DNA of 64,000 nucleotides from Streptomyces dysideae (GCF_001514305.1 NZ_KQ949075.1:667284-731283), one strand, 5' to 3'; positions 52,566-62,178 are shown, counted from the stretch's first letter. Notes: generated from the letters alone by a model not told the origin. A program made the numbers and translations.

Positions 52566-53699
52566 TCACCAGCAGTTGCTGACGCAATGCTCTGTGTGAG
52601 GGCTCTCCGCCGGCAGGACGAGATGGACATCCCCGAACTCGTGCCACAGGTAGAGCCCGCCCAGCGCCTCCTCGTACCCGCGGTCGACCGCCGCCCGCCC
52701 CGCGACCGCCTCCAGCATCAGCAGATGCGAGGCCTCCGGCTCGTGCAGCCCGGTCAGCAGCCCGTCCACCACCCGCACCCCGCGCTCCGGGGTGACGACC
52801 AGATCCGTCCACCCCGCACGCGCGCGTACGACCCCGTCGGCGCCGACCGCCGACTCCACCGCCCGCACGGCTGTCGTCCCCACGGCGACGACCCGGCCGT
52901 CTCCCGCCCGCACCGCGTTGATCAGCCGCGCCGACGCCTCGGGCACCGCGAACCGCTCCGGATACGGCGGCTCGTGCGCCTCCGCCGAGGCCACCCCGGT
53001 GTGCAGCGTGACCGGCGCGAACTGCATGCCCCGGCTCACCAGCTCCGCCACCATCCGCGCCGTGAAGGGCCGCGCCGCACTCGGCATCTCCGCACTGCCC
53101 GCCCCGTCGGCCGACGGCAGCGCGAACACCGTCTGGTACGCGGACAACGGCTGGTCCCGCTCCGTATAGGAGTAACGAATCGGCCGCCCGTACTCCCGCA
53201 GCAGCCCCAGAACCGCCGCCGCCCCCTCCGGCCCTGGGAACCGCGCCCACCACAACCGCGCGCTCCTGGCGCTCAGAGGCTCCTCCAGCGTCAGCGCGAG
53301 CCCGCCCGGCAGGCGCACCTGCGCTCCCGCCGGTCCGCCCGCACGCGTACGCGTGGTGCCCTTCCCGTCCGGATCCCGCAGCTCGACCGCCCACCGCCCG
53401 TCGTCCCCGAGCGAGGAGAAGTGCACCACCACGCGCACGTGCCCGACCCGACCGTCGACCGCGGCGGCCAGCGTCCGGGACGTGTTGACTACGAGCAGGT
53501 CCCCGGCCCGCAGCAGCCGCGGCAGCTCCACGAAGGCGTGGTGCGACACCGCGGTCCCGCGCGACACGAGCAGCCGTACGGCGTCCCGGTCCAGCCCCGG
53601 CGCCCGCTGCTCGACCGGCACCCGGGCGGACAGCTCCTCGGGCACCCTCCTCCACTCTCGAACGGGATCGAGCGAGGGGACCCCCATCGCGACGGTCAC
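52566..53699 (-). CDS. queA: S-adenosylmethionine:tRNA ribosyltransferase-isomerase (queuosine pathway)
   Basis: A 377-residue QueA-family protein. VNTSRTLAAAVDG (loop near SAM), YSYTERDQPLSAYQTVF, ARPFTARMVAELVSRGM and TLHTGVAS match the family's conserved blocks. The C-terminal half holds VAVGTTAVRAVE. It transfers the ribosyl part of SAM to preQ1 at tRNA position 34, forming epoxyqueuosine. Some substitutions at the C-terminus are unusual, so a paralogous role is possible. GTG start overlaps the stop of the SDR gene (GTGA). No tgt, queF or queG gene is near. Confidence 0.85.
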   Translation of the reverse strand: MTVAMGVPSLDPVREWRRVPEELSARVPVEQRAPGLDRDAVRLLVSRGTAVSHHAFVELPRLLRAGDLLVVNTSRTLAAAVDGRVGHVRVVVHFSSLGDDGRWAVELRDPDGKGTTRTRAGGPAGAQVRLPGGLALTLEEPLSARSARLWWARFPGPEGAAAVLGLLREYGRPIRYSYTERDQPLSAYQTVFALPSADGAGSAEMPSAARPFTARMVAELVSRGMQFAPVTLHTGVASAEAHEPPYPERFAVPEASARLINAVRAGDGRVVAVGTTAVRAVESAVGADGVVRARAGWTDLVVTPERGVRVVDGLLTGLHEPEASHLLMLEAVAGRAAVDRGYEEALGGLYLWHEFGDVHLVLPAESPHTEHCVSNCW

Positions 53700-54394
53700 C
53701 GTGACTCCAGCAGCGCGGCCGCGGTGTACCGGCTGCTCGCCGGACGCTTGTCGAGCAGCCGCAGAAAGGCCGGCGCGATCTCCTCGGGCGTCGGCGTCCC
53801 CGACAGGTCCTCGTCCGGCTCGGCGGCGGCCAGCATGTCCGTACGTATCCCGCCCGGATCGATCCACCAGATCCGCAGCCCCGGCTCCTCGACCGCCAGG
53901 ACCGCCGACAGCTGGTCCAGGGCCGCCTTGGTCGCTCCGTACCCACCCCAGGTCCGATACGCCTCCACGGCCGCGTCCGAACTCAGGTTGACCACCGCAC
54001 CGGCCGGCGCCGCACGCAGCAGGGGCAGCGCCTCCTGCAGCAGCCCCAGCGGCGCCACCACATTGGTCTCCAGCGCCGCCCGGAAGCCGTCCAGCGCATG
54101 ACTGCCGAGCGGCACCAGGGGCTCCGCGCCGAGGATCCCCGCGTTGTTCACCAGCAGGTCGAGACCGCCCAGCTTCCGGGCGGCGGCCACCAGACCGGCC
54201 CGGTGCGCGGTGTCCGTGACGTCCCCGGGCGCGGCCTCCACACGTGTTCCGTACCCGGACACCGCCTTCGCCGTCTCCGCGAGGGCTTGCGCACCCCTGG
54301 CGTCGAGCACCAGATCCCAGCCGCGCGCGGCCAGCGCCTCGGCGAGCGCCCGCCCCAGCCCCCTGGAAGCCCCCGTGATGATCGCTACCGGCAT
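53696..54394 (-). CDS. Short-chain dehydrogenase/reductase
   Basis: A 232-residue classical SDR. TGASRGLGRALAEAL binds the cofactor, NNAGILGAEP is the NNAG block, and Ser in VNLSSDAAV with YxxxK in GGYGATKAALDQL gives the catalytic set. The C-terminus has DPGGIRTDML. Start chosen at ATG 54394, directly before the Rossmann strand. It precedes queA with a 4-bp overlap, an arrangement seen in other actinomycetes, but the metabolic link is not known. Confidence 0.88.
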   Translation of the reverse strand: MPVAIITGASRGLGRALAEALAARGWDLVLDARGAQALAETAKAVSGYGTRVEAAPGDVTDTAHRAGLVAAARKLGGLDLLVNNAGILGAEPLVPLGSHALDGFRAALETNVVAPLGLLQEALPLLRAAPAGAVVNLSSDAAVEAYRTWGGYGATKAALDQLSAVLAVEEPGLRIWWIDPGGIRTDMLAAAEPDEDLSGTPTPEEIAPAFLRLLDKRPASSRYTAAALLESR

Positions 54395-54579
54395 GACACC
54401 CGTCCCCTCGTCATCGACGCCGTCCCATCGGCGTGTCCCCAACGTAGGAACCGGCCCGCCCGCACCGCCTCGGACGCGGGCCGCAAACCGTCGGGGTCCT
54501 TCGCCCTGGTCCCACCGGCCTAGGCGGGGCCGTCACAGGTCCGATCCGCGCTGTCACACCCCGCCGGTACCGTGAGGGC

Positions 54580-55758
54580 ATGAGTCAAGGCCCCAGGTCC
54601 GGCCTCGCCGCGGTGAGCTCCGCGCTGCTGGCCATGAGCAGGCACCTCGAGGTGCGCGACGTCCTCAAGACGATCGTCGCCTCGGCCCGTGAGCTGCTCG
54701 ACGCGCAGTACGCCGCGCTCGGCGTGCCGGACGACCACGGCGGCTTCGCCCAGTTCGTCGTCGACGGCGTCAGCGAGCAGCAGTGGCGGGCCATCGGCCC
54801 CCTCCCGCGGCAGCACGGCATCCTCGCCTCGATGCTCCAGGAGGCCAAGGCGGAGCGCCTTGCCGATGTCCGCAAGGACCCCCGCTTCGAGGGCTGGCCG
54901 TCCGCCCACCCCGAGCTGTCCGACTTCCTGGGCCTGCCGGTCCGCGACGGCGACGAGGTCATCGCCGCGCTGTTCCTGGCCAACAAGCTGCGCCCTGTGG
55001 GGGGAAACCCCCCACACCTCCCGTGCCCCGAGCCAGAGGGCAGCTGCGGCTTCACCGAGGAGGACGAGGAACTGCTGTCGATCCTCGCCCAGCACGCCGC
55101 GATCGCCCTCACCAACGCACGGCTCTACGAGCGCAGCCGCGAACTGACCATCGCCGAGGAGCGCTCCCGCCTCGCGCATGAACTGCACGACGCGGTCAGC
55201 CAGAAGCTGTTCTCGCTGCGCCTGACCGCCCAGGCCGCCGCCACCCTCGTGGACCGCGACCCGTCCCGCGCCAAGGGCGAGCTGCAGCAGGTGGCCGCCC
55301 TCGCCGCCGAGGCCGCCGACGAACTGCGCGCGGCCGTCGTCGAGTTGAGGCCCGCGGCACTGGACGAGGACGGTCTGGCCGCGACCCTCCGTACCCAGAT
55401 CCAGGTCATGGACCGCGCCCACAGCGCGCGCGTGACCTTCGCCGGCCGGGGCGTCCGCGCCTTGCCCGCCGCCCAGGAGGAGGCCCTGCTCAGGGTCGCC
55501 CAGGAGGCCCTGCACAACGCCCTGCGGCACTCCGGAGCCGAGCATGTCGACGTCACCCTGGACCGGCGCGGCAGCGGAGCCGTCCTGCGGGTCACCGACG
55601 ACGGCGGCGGCTTCGACCCCCAGGGGATACGCCGCGCCGGACGCCACCTCGGCCTGGTCTCCATGCGGGACCGGGCGAGCGGGGTCGGTGGCTCGCTGAC
55701 CGTGGAATCGGCGCCCGGCAAGGGCACCACGATCGAGATGGAGGTCCCCGGTGGGTGA
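54580..55758 (+). CDS. GAF-domain sensor histidine kinase (NarL-type partner)
   Basis: A 392-residue soluble kinase. A GAF sensor domain occupies about 15-185 (VLKTIVASARELLDAQYAAL, then FLGLPVRDGDEVIAALFLAN). Next is a HisKA_3 dimer domain with the phospho-His in RLAHELHDAVSQKLFSLRLT and a HATPase_c domain with N box EEALLRVAQEALHNALRHSG and G box DDGGGFDP. A Pro/Cys-containing insertion (RPVGGNPPHLPCPEP) lies in the GAF domain. The response regulator starts inside its last codons, so the two are co-translated. The ligand is not evident. Confidence 0.93.
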   Translation: MSQGPRSGLAAVSSALLAMSRHLEVRDVLKTIVASARELLDAQYAALGVPDDHGGFAQFVVDGVSEQQWRAIGPLPRQHGILASMLQEAKAERLADVRKDPRFEGWPSAHPELSDFLGLPVRDGDEVIAALFLANKLRPVGGNPPHLPCPEPEGSCGFTEEDEELLSILAQHAAIALTNARLYERSRELTIAEERSRLAHELHDAVSQKLFSLRLTAQAAATLVDRDPSRAKGELQQVAALAAEAADELRAAVVELRPAALDEDGLAATLRTQIQVMDRAHSARVTFAGRGVRALPAAQEEALLRVAQEALHNALRHSGAEHVDVTLDRRGSGAVLRVTDDGGGFDPQGIRRAGRHLGLVSMRDRASGVGGSLTVESAPGKGTTIEMEVPGG

Positions 55759-56392
55759 CCCAATCAAGGTGCTGCTCGTCGACGACCACCAGGTGGTCCG
55801 CCGCGGCCTGCGCACCTTCCTGGAGGTGCAGGACGACATCGAGGTCGTCGGTGAGGCCGCCGACGGCGCCGAGGGAGTCGCCCGCGCCGAGGAACTGAAG
55901 CCCGACGTCGTCCTCATGGACGTCAAGATGCCGGGCATGGACGGCGTCGACGCCCTGCGCAAGCTCCGCGAACTCGACAACCCCGCGCGCGTGCTGATCG
56001 TCACCAGCTTCACCGAGCAGCGCACGGTGGTCCCGGCCCTGCGCGCGGGCGCCGCGGGTTACGTCTACAAGGACGTGGACCCCGACGCCCTCGCCGGGGC
56101 CATCCGCTCCGTCCACGCGGGCCACATCCTGCTCCAGCCGGAGGTCGCCGGCGCTCTGCTCTCCCAGGAGGAGGCCAACTCGGGCCAGGGGAGGGCCGGT
56201 TCGCTCACGGAGCGGGAGCGCGAGGTGCTGGGCCTGATAGCGGACGGCCGCTCCAACCGCGAGATCGCCCGGGCCCTGGTGCTCTCCGAGAAGACCGTCA
56301 AGACGCATGTCTCGAACATCCTGATGAAGCTCGACCTCGCGGACCGCACCCAGGCGGCGCTGTGGGCCGTACGCCATGGCGTGACCGGCTGA
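55751..56392 (+). CDS. LuxR-type response regulator (NarL family)
   Basis: A 213-residue response regulator. Receiver domain about 5-120: LLVDDHQVVRRGL with the acidic pocket, phosphoacceptor Asp in VVLMDVKMPGMDG, and Lys in YVYKDVD. LuxR helix-turn-helix about 150-210: LTEREREVLGLIADGRSNRE, then IARALVLSEKTVKTHVSNIL. GTG start at 55751, 8 bp inside the kinase gene. It lies just upstream of the chaplin genes, which it may regulate; this is inference from position. Confidence 0.95.
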   Translation: MGDPIKVLLVDDHQVVRRGLRTFLEVQDDIEVVGEAADGAEGVARAEELKPDVVLMDVKMPGMDGVDALRKLRELDNPARVLIVTSFTEQRTVVPALRAGAAGYVYKDVDPDALAGAIRSVHAGHILLQPEVAGALLSQEEANSGQGRAGSLTEREREVLGLIADGRSNREIARALVLSEKTVKTHVSNILMKLDLADRTQAALWAVRHGVTG

Positions 56393-56560
56393 AACGCTCT
56401 GCGGAGGACGTGACCGACGGCAATACGGAGAGTTCCGCTCCGGGCTGAGATTCATACCGTCGTGGGAATGTCGCCCGGATGGCGCATCCTTCGTGGATCT
56501 CCGGCGTTCTTCAGTGCATGCTGCGGCGACTGCCGCGGCAATCGCTAGGAGGGCTTAGAA

Positions 56561-56809
56561 GTGAAGAACCTGAAGAAGGCAGCGGCCGTGACGATGGTGG
56601 CCGGCGGGCTGATCGCCGCCGGTGCCGGGATGGCCTCCGCCACCGACGGCGGCGCGCACGCCGGCGGCCAGGCCGTGGGCTCGCCCGGCGTCGCCTCGGG
56701 CAACCTCGTCCAGGCCCCGGTCCACATCCCGGTGAACGCGGTCGGCAACAGCGTGAACGTCGTCGGCGTGCTGAACCCCGCCTTCGGCAACCTCGGCGTC
56801 AACCACTGA
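56561..56809 (+). CDS. chpE: Short chaplin (Cys-less, ChpE-like)
   Basis: An 82-residue chaplin. Signal peptide about 1-28 (KNLKKAAAVTMVAGGLIAAG) and one chaplin domain: GSPGVASGNLVQAPVHIPVN, then NSVNVVGVLNPAFGN. Long chaplins have a pair of Cys in this domain; here there is none, as in ChpE. Chaplins coat aerial hyphae and spores as amyloid-like film and lower surface tension. The GTG start has AGGAGG 8 nt upstream. A hairpin (56837-56866) and a second chaplin gene follow. The symbol chpE is by features and by remembered order near SCO1800. Confidence 0.85.
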   Translation: MKNLKKAAAVTMVAGGLIAAGAGMASATDGGAHAGGQAVGSPGVASGNLVQAPVHIPVNAVGNSVNVVGVLNPAFGNLGVNH

Positions 56810-56836
56810 CGTCCGCCGCTGAGCGAGCAGTGACCT

Positions 56837-56866
56837 CCGGCCTCCCGGGCGCTCCCGGGAGGCCGG
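56837..56866 (+). terminator. Hairpin terminator after the first chaplin gene
   Basis: A 13-bp perfect stem (CCGGCCTCCCGGG / CCCGGGAGGCCGG) with a 4-base loop, 27 bp after the stop. Confidence 0.75.
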
Positions 56867-56999
56867 TCAGTCTGTAGGCCCAATGGACCGAACGGGCAAT
56901 TGAACACAATTTCCCGCACCGTTCCCGTTCCCTCCGGCGTTGATCAGCGCACGACCCACGGGCCGGGTCGGACATGGAAACGCAGGAGGAACGCTTCTC

Positions 57000-57239
57000 A
57001 TGAACATTGCCAAGAAGGCCGCCGTGGCCCTCACAGTCGTCGGTATCGCCACTGGTGCGTCCGCCGGCGCCGCTGTCGCCGACGCGGGTGCCGACGGCGC
57101 GGCCGTGACGTCGCCGGGCGTCGGCTCGGGCAACCTCGTCCAGGTCCCGACCCACGTCCCCGTCAACGTGGTCGGCAACACGGTCAACGGCATCGCGGCC
57201 CTGAACCCGGCCTTCGGCAACGGGGGCACGAACGACTGA
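57000..57239 (+). CDS. Second short chaplin, Cys-less
   Basis: A 79-residue chaplin with a signal peptide (NIAKKAAVALTVVGIATGAS) and one domain TSPGVGSGNLVQVPTHVPVN, then NTVNGIAALNPAFGN. It is nearly the same length as the first and again has no cysteine, so the pair arose by duplication. AGGAGGA lies 9 nt before the ATG at 57000. A strong hairpin follows at 57255. Confidence 0.85.
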   Translation: MNIAKKAAVALTVVGIATGASAGAAVADAGADGAAVTSPGVGSGNLVQVPTHVPVNVVGNTVNGIAALNPAFGNGGTND

Positions 57240-57254
57240 CACCGGCCGACCGAA

Positions 57255-57287
57255 GAGGGCCCCGCCAGGATGACTGGCGGGGCCCTC
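57255..57287 (+). terminator. Hairpin terminator after the second chaplin gene
   Basis: A 13-bp perfect stem (GAGGGCCCCGCCA / TGGCGGGGCCCTC) with a 7-nt loop, followed by CGGTTT. Confidence 0.75.
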
Positions 57288-57348
57288 CGGTTTGCCGAGC
57301 CCCACCAAGCAGCCGGGCACTCACACCTCCGGCGCGACGCACCATCGG

Positions 57349-57442
57349 CGCAGCCGCGGACATCCGCCCAGCTGGGGGCAGCCGCACCCCTGGGGCGGCG
57401 CCCCACCCACGCAGCCGCGGACATCCGCCCAGCTGGGGGCAG
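57349..57442. repeat. Two direct 33-bp repeats in an intergenic gap
   Basis: The 33-bp unit starting CGCAGCCGCGGACATCC occurs at 57349-57381 and 57410-57442, 61 bp apart, in the roughly 300-bp gap between the second chaplin gene and the next. The spacer also repeats in part. It looks like a small dispersed intergenic repeat of Streptomyces, with no gene. Confidence 0.75.
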
Positions 57443-57547
57443 TCGTGCCGCTTGGGTCGGCGCCCGTCCCAAGGGGAGGCGGCACCCCGCCGGCGCCCGG
57501 CTGTGCGCCCCCGCCCAGTACCAACGCCGGTCACCAGACCCCGACGC

Positions 57548-58336
57548 TCACCGAACCCCCCGCTCCCGCTCCTCCACAACGGAGTTGTACGCAGCGACCT
57601 GCGCCCGCCGAGCAGTCCGTTCCACCGGCCGCAACGCAGCCCCTCGAGCCACCATCTCCGACGCGCTCACCGCACCCCCGTGCCCGTTCTCGTACGCCAG
57701 CGAAACCAGCACCCCCACCCGCTGCGACAACTCCAGCACCCGCACCGCCCGAGGCGGATACCCCGGAGCCAACACCTTCCGCCCCCGCTCGGCCCGAGCC
57801 CGATACGCATCGATCGCCGCCTCAGCCACCGGCCCCGACCCGGCCACATCCAGCCGCGACAGCACGTCGGTCGCATCCCGCAGCGCCTCGGCAAGCTCCC
57901 GCTCCGCCTCCCCCAGCGACGGCACATCCGCAGGCGGCGCCTCCCGCACGGGCAGCACATGCCACACGACCTCGACGTGCACATCACCCTCGGGCCCCGC
58001 TTCGTACACCTCCGGCACCAACCCGAACGCCGCGCCGTAACAGACCACCGCCTCCTCGGCATCCAGCGCCCGCGCGTTGAACTCCGGCGGCCCGCTCAGC
58101 CCCAGCGGATGCCCCGGCGCCGGCAGCGCGACCCGCAGCCCGGTCACCCCCAGCGTCCGCAGCCGTCCCAGCGCCAGCGTGAGCCCGACGGGCGCCGACT
58201 CACCCGGCAGCCCCTCGACCCGGTGCACGGCGTCGTCCCCGACGATCTCGAGCACAGCGTCATCCGGAGAGACAAGTCCGACCAAAAGGGCATTTCCCCA
58301 AGCCGCAAGGCGTCCTGAACGTGGTTCCGAGAGCAT
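57548..58336 (-). CDS. Conserved hypothetical protein
   Basis: A 262-residue soluble protein of unknown function. The first half (LLVGLVSPDDAVLEIVGDDA, then LTLALGRLRTLGVTGLRVAL) alternates beta strands and helices like an NTPase-fold or ATP-grasp fragment without a clear P-loop. A helical middle (LGEAERELAEALRDATDVL) and a conserved RAARVLE-type end follow. No membrane segment or signal peptide. It is divergent from the ABC ATPase gene 58475. I do not recognise the family. Confidence 0.7.
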   Translation of the reverse strand: MLSEPRSGRLAAWGNALLVGLVSPDDAVLEIVGDDAVHRVEGLPGESAPVGLTLALGRLRTLGVTGLRVALPAPGHPLGLSGPPEFNARALDAEEAVVCYGAAFGLVPEVYEAGPEGDVHVEVVWHVLPVREAPPADVPSLGEAERELAEALRDATDVLSRLDVAGSGPVAEAAIDAYRARAERGRKVLAPGYPPRAVRVLELSQRVGVLVSLAYENGHGGAVSASEMVARGAALRPVERTARRAQVAAYNSVVEERERGVR

Positions 58337-58474
58337 GCCCCCACCCTAAGGACCGGACCGATGGAATGACGCGCCACACCGGTGGCGTAGATTTCCTTGA
58401 GGGCTGCGCCCACACGCGCACGCGACAGCCGAGACGCCGAGACCGGTCACACTGCAAGGGGAGACAGCACGCTC

Positions 58475-59272
<798 letters not shown>

Positions 59273-59367
59273 GCGAGCCCAAGTCGCCGGAAAACACAGG
59301 CAATAAGCCCGTGCCAACCTGATCTGCGCCCTGTCCCGGACAGGACTCGCGGACCTACCATGACCTT

Positions 59368-59799
59368 GTGAACGACATCGACGCTTGGGTGTGGTGGCTC
59401 GTCGGCGCGGTCGCGCTCGGAATCCCGCTCGTGGTGACCGCGATGCCGGAGTTCGGCATGTTCGCCGTGGGCGCAGTGGCCGCCGCGGCGGTCGCCGGAT
59501 TCGGCGGTGACGTCGTCATCCAGGTTCTCGTCTTCGCCGTCGTCTCGGTGGCCCTGATCGCCGTCGTACGGCCCATCGCGGCCCGGCACCGCTCCCAACG
59601 ACCCCAATTCGCCAGCGGCGTGGAGGCGTTGAAGGGAAGGCAGGCTGTCGTACTGGAACGGGTCGACAGCTACGGCGGCCGGATCAAGCTCGCCGGGGAG
59701 ATCTGGTCGGCACGCTCCCTCGACACCGGACGCGCCTACGAAGTGGGCGAAGAAGTGGACGTCGTGGAGATCGAGGGCGCCACGGCGATCATCATGTGA
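59368..59799 (+). CDS. NfeD-like membrane protein
   Basis: A 143-residue protein with three to four helices (VWWLVGAVALGIPLVVTAMP, FAVGAVAAAAVAGF, IQVLVFAVVSVALIAVVRP) and a C-terminal OB-fold domain (GRQAVVLERVDSYGGRIKLA). NfeD proteins pair with SPFH/stomatin proteins in membrane microdomains; the SPFH gene follows here at 59930. GTG start. Confidence 0.9.
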   Translation: MNDIDAWVWWLVGAVALGIPLVVTAMPEFGMFAVGAVAAAAVAGFGGDVVIQVLVFAVVSVALIAVVRPIAARHRSQRPQFASGVEALKGRQAVVLERVDSYGGRIKLAGEIWSARSLDTGRAYEVGEEVDVVEIEGATAIIM

Positions 59800-59865
59800 C
59801 CTCGCACGACATAAGTGGCCTGAACACCCCACGGGGTACACGACGGTCTGTCACACTCGACCAGC

Positions 59866-59891
59866 AAGATCTTCAACAACCATAAGATCTT
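59866..59891. promoter_or_regulatory. Two AAGATCTT palindromes 18 bp apart
   Basis: Perfect 8-bp palindromes at 59866-59873 and 59884-59891 in the 130-bp gap before the SPFH gene. Equal spacing of two turns of helix less 3 bp suggests a paired regulator site; role unknown. Confidence 0.4.
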
Positions 59892-59929
59892 CCGAAAGCG
59901 CCGAGGCGGAGAAGGGTACGGGGAGCACG

Positions 59930-60895
59930 ATGGAACCGGTCATCATCGTCTTGATCATCCTGGTGGTGTTGGTGTTCATCGCCCTGATCAAGACGATCCA
60001 GGTCATCCCACAGGCGAGCGCGGCCATCGTGGAGCGCTTCGGCCGCTACACGCGGACACTCAACGCGGGCCTCAACATCGTCGTCCCGTTCATAGACACC
60101 ATCCGCAACCGCATCGACCTGCGCGAACAGGTCGTGCCGTTCCCGCCGCAGCCGGTGATCACCCAGGACAACCTGGTGGTCAACATCGACACGGTCATCT
60201 ACTACCAGGTGACCGACGCCCGCGCCGCGACGTACGAGGTCGCCAGCTACATCCAGGCGATCGAGCAGCTCACCGTCACCACCCTCCGCAACATCATCGG
60301 CGGCATGGACCTGGAGCGGACCCTGACCTCCCGCGAGGAGATCAACGCGGCCCTGCGCGGCGTCCTCGACGAGGCCACCGGCAAGTGGGGCATCCGCGTC
60401 AACCGCGTCGAGCTCAAGGCGATCGAGCCGCCCACCTCCATCCAGGACTCGATGGAGAAGCAGATGCGCGCCGATCGTGACAAGCGCGCCGCCATCCTCA
60501 CCGCCGAAGGTACGCGTCAGGCCGCCATCCTCACCGCCGAAGGTGAGAAGCAGTCCCAGATCCTGCGCGCCGAGGGTGAGGCCAAGGCCGCCGCCCTGCG
60601 CGCCGAGGGTGAGGCCCAGGCCGTCCGTACGGTCTTCGAGGCCATCCACGCCGGCGACCCGGACCAGAAGCTCCTCTCCTACCAGTACCTCCAGATGCTC
60701 CCGAAGATCGCCGAAGGCGACGCCAACAAGCTCTGGATCGTCCCCAGCGAAATCGGTGACGCTCTCAAGGGCCTGTCCGGCGCCATGGGTAACTTCGGCG
60801 CCATGGGCGGCGGTTCGGGCGGCAGCGGCAGCGGCAGCGGCAACGGCAACGGCGGCGCGGGCACGGAACGCCGAGAGAAGCCGTCAATCGACTGA
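59930..60895 (+). CDS. SPFH/Band 7 (stomatin-like) membrane protein
   Basis: A 321-residue protein. One N-terminal helix (PVIIVLIILVVLVFIALIKT), then the SPFH domain (IPQASAAIVERFGRYTRTLN, FPPQPVITQDNLVVNIDTVI, MEKQMRADRDKRAAILTAEG) with the typical repeated helical AEGEK/AEGEA coil, and a Gly/Ser/Asn-rich tail. It forms large oligomers in membrane microdomains together with NfeD partners. ATG start with AAGG and GGGG upstream. Strong terminator follows. Confidence 0.93.
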   Translation: MEPVIIVLIILVVLVFIALIKTIQVIPQASAAIVERFGRYTRTLNAGLNIVVPFIDTIRNRIDLREQVVPFPPQPVITQDNLVVNIDTVIYYQVTDARAATYEVASYIQAIEQLTVTTLRNIIGGMDLERTLTSREEINAALRGVLDEATGKWGIRVNRVELKAIEPPTSIQDSMEKQMRADRDKRAAILTAEGTRQAAILTAEGEKQSQILRAEGEAKAAALRAEGEAQAVRTVFEAIHAGDPDQKLLSYQYLQMLPKIAEGDANKLWIVPSEIGDALKGLSGAMGNFGAMGGGSGGSGSGSGNGNGGAGTERREKPSID

Positions 60896-60898
60896 CAG

Positions 60899-60933
60899 AA
60901 GAACCCCGCGCCCCTTTGGGGCGCGGGGTTCTT
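60899..60933 (+). terminator. Intrinsic terminator after the SPFH gene
   Basis: A 16-bp stem (AAGAACCCCGCGCCCC/GGGGCGCGGGGTTCTT) with a TTT loop, followed by TCG. The only near-classic intrinsic terminator of the right half on this strand. Confidence 0.9.
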
Positions 60934-60947
60934 TCGATCTGCAGACG

Positions 60948-61454
60948 CTACGCCGCATCCCGCGCGAGCCAACTCGGCAGCGCAGCCAAGTCATCCTGAG
61001 CCAACGTCAGCAGCATCGCATCCTGCGGCGTCGGCTCGAACGGCTCCCGCAGCAACGGCATCCCCGCCTGCTCCGGCGTCCGGTCGGCCTTGCGATGGTT
61101 GTCCTCGGCGCACGAGGCGACCGTATTCAGCCAGGAGTCCGTACCACCCTGCGCCCGCGGGACCACGTGGTCCACGGTCGTCGCCCGCCGCCCGCAGTAC
61201 GCGCACCTGTGCCGGTCCCGGACCAGCACACCCCGCCTCGACCACGGCGCTTGTCTTCGGAACGGCACCCGTACATACCTGCAGAGCCTGATCACCCGGG
61301 GCACCGGTATGTCGACCGCGGCTCCGCGCATGCGCAGTTCGGGGTGGGCCTGCTCCACGACGGCCTTGTCCTGCAGCACCAGAACGACGGCTCGGTTCAA
61401 CGTCACCGTCGACAGCGGCTCGAAGCTCGCGTTCAGTACCAGCGTGTCCCGCAT
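60948..61454 (-). CDS. HNH endonuclease domain protein
   Basis: A 168-residue protein. An N-terminal strand/helix domain (DTLVLNASFEPLSTVTLNRA) is followed by an HNH fold: CAYCGRRATTVDHVVPRAQG, then NTVASCAEDNHRKADRT, with the Asp-His metal pair, the central Asn and two zinc-binding Cys pairs, although the last pair shows CAED instead of CxxC. Small chromosomal HNH proteins of this type are widespread in actinomycetes, of unclear role; no phage or intein partner is near. Confidence 0.88.
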   Translation of the reverse strand: MRDTLVLNASFEPLSTVTLNRAVVLVLQDKAVVEQAHPELRMRGAAVDIPVPRVIRLCRYVRVPFRRQAPWSRRGVLVRDRHRCAYCGRRATTVDHVVPRAQGGTDSWLNTVASCAEDNHRKADRTPEQAGMPLLREPFEPTPQDAMLLTLAQDDLAALPSWLARDAA

Positions 61455-61546
61455 ACCAGCCCACCTCCTGTGTGCACCGACCCACCCCCTGGCGGGCTGG
61501 GATCAACTCTGGCCGGGCACGCCGAGATGGACAACGAAATAAAAAA

Positions 61547-61584
61547 TGCCCGCCCCTGATCACTTCCAAGACCAGAGGCGGGCA
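61547..61584 (-). terminator. Intrinsic terminator for the leftward PEBP gene
   Basis: TGCCCGCC / GGCGGGCA arms (8 bp perfect) with a 22-nt loop. On the leftward strand the hairpin is followed by a T run (plus-strand A-rich 61538-61546), so it is a good leftward terminator. Confidence 0.85.
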
Positions 61585-61599
61585 AACGTTCCATGAACG

Positions 61600-62139
61600 T
61601 CAGTCTTCGGCAGGCACCTCGTACTCACCGATCAGCTGAGCGCGGGCGATCGAGTGGAACCTCAGATTGAAGCCCACGAAGGCCGGACTGGCGTCGGCGT
61701 CCGGACCGAGCTTCTCCTGATCCACGGCGTACACCGTGAACACATACCGGTGCGGTCCGTCCCCGGGCGGCGGCGCGGCACCGCCGAAGTCCTTCGACCC
61801 GTAGTCGTTACGAGCCTGGATCGCACCCTCCGGCAGACCCTCGAACTTGCCACTGCCCGCACCCGCCGGCAGCTCGGTCACCGAGGTCGGGATGTCGAAC
61901 AGCACCCAGTGCCAGAACCCACTGCCCGTCGGAGCATCGGGGTCGTAGCAGGTCACGGCGAAGCTCTTGGTCTCGGGCGGAAAGCCCTCCCACCGCAGCT
62001 GCGGCGAGGTGTTGCCGGCCGCGTAGACCTGAGCGTCCTTGAGGGTCGCGCCCTCCTCGACGTCCTCACTCGTGACCGTGAACGACGGCACGGGCGGATG
62101 GAAGTCGTGGGGGAGAGGCCGCCTCTTGAGCTCGGTCAC
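61600..62139 (-). CDS. YbhB/YbcL family PEBP-fold protein
   Basis: A 179-residue phosphatidylethanolamine-binding-type protein. [20 protein letters not shown] and the [13 protein letters not shown] block form the ligand-binding pocket (Asp, His and Pro positions conserved); [18 protein letters not shown] is the second conserved strand. Bacterial family members are cytosolic; function not established. It lies 39 bp downstream of the Spo0M gene and may be co-transcribed with it. Confidence 0.92.
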   Translation of the reverse strand: MTELKRRPLPHDFHPPVPSFTVTSEDVEEGATLKDAQVYAAGNTSPQLRWEGFPPETKSFAVTCYDPDAPTGSGFWHWVLFDIPTSVTELPAGAGSGKFEGLPEGAIQARNDYGSKDFGGAAPPPGDGPHRYVFTVYAVDQEKLGPDADASPAFVGFNLRFHSIARAQLIGEYEVPAED

Positions 62140-62178
62140 CTCGGTACCTCCTGATCGTGGAATCCGTAGATCCCGAGC

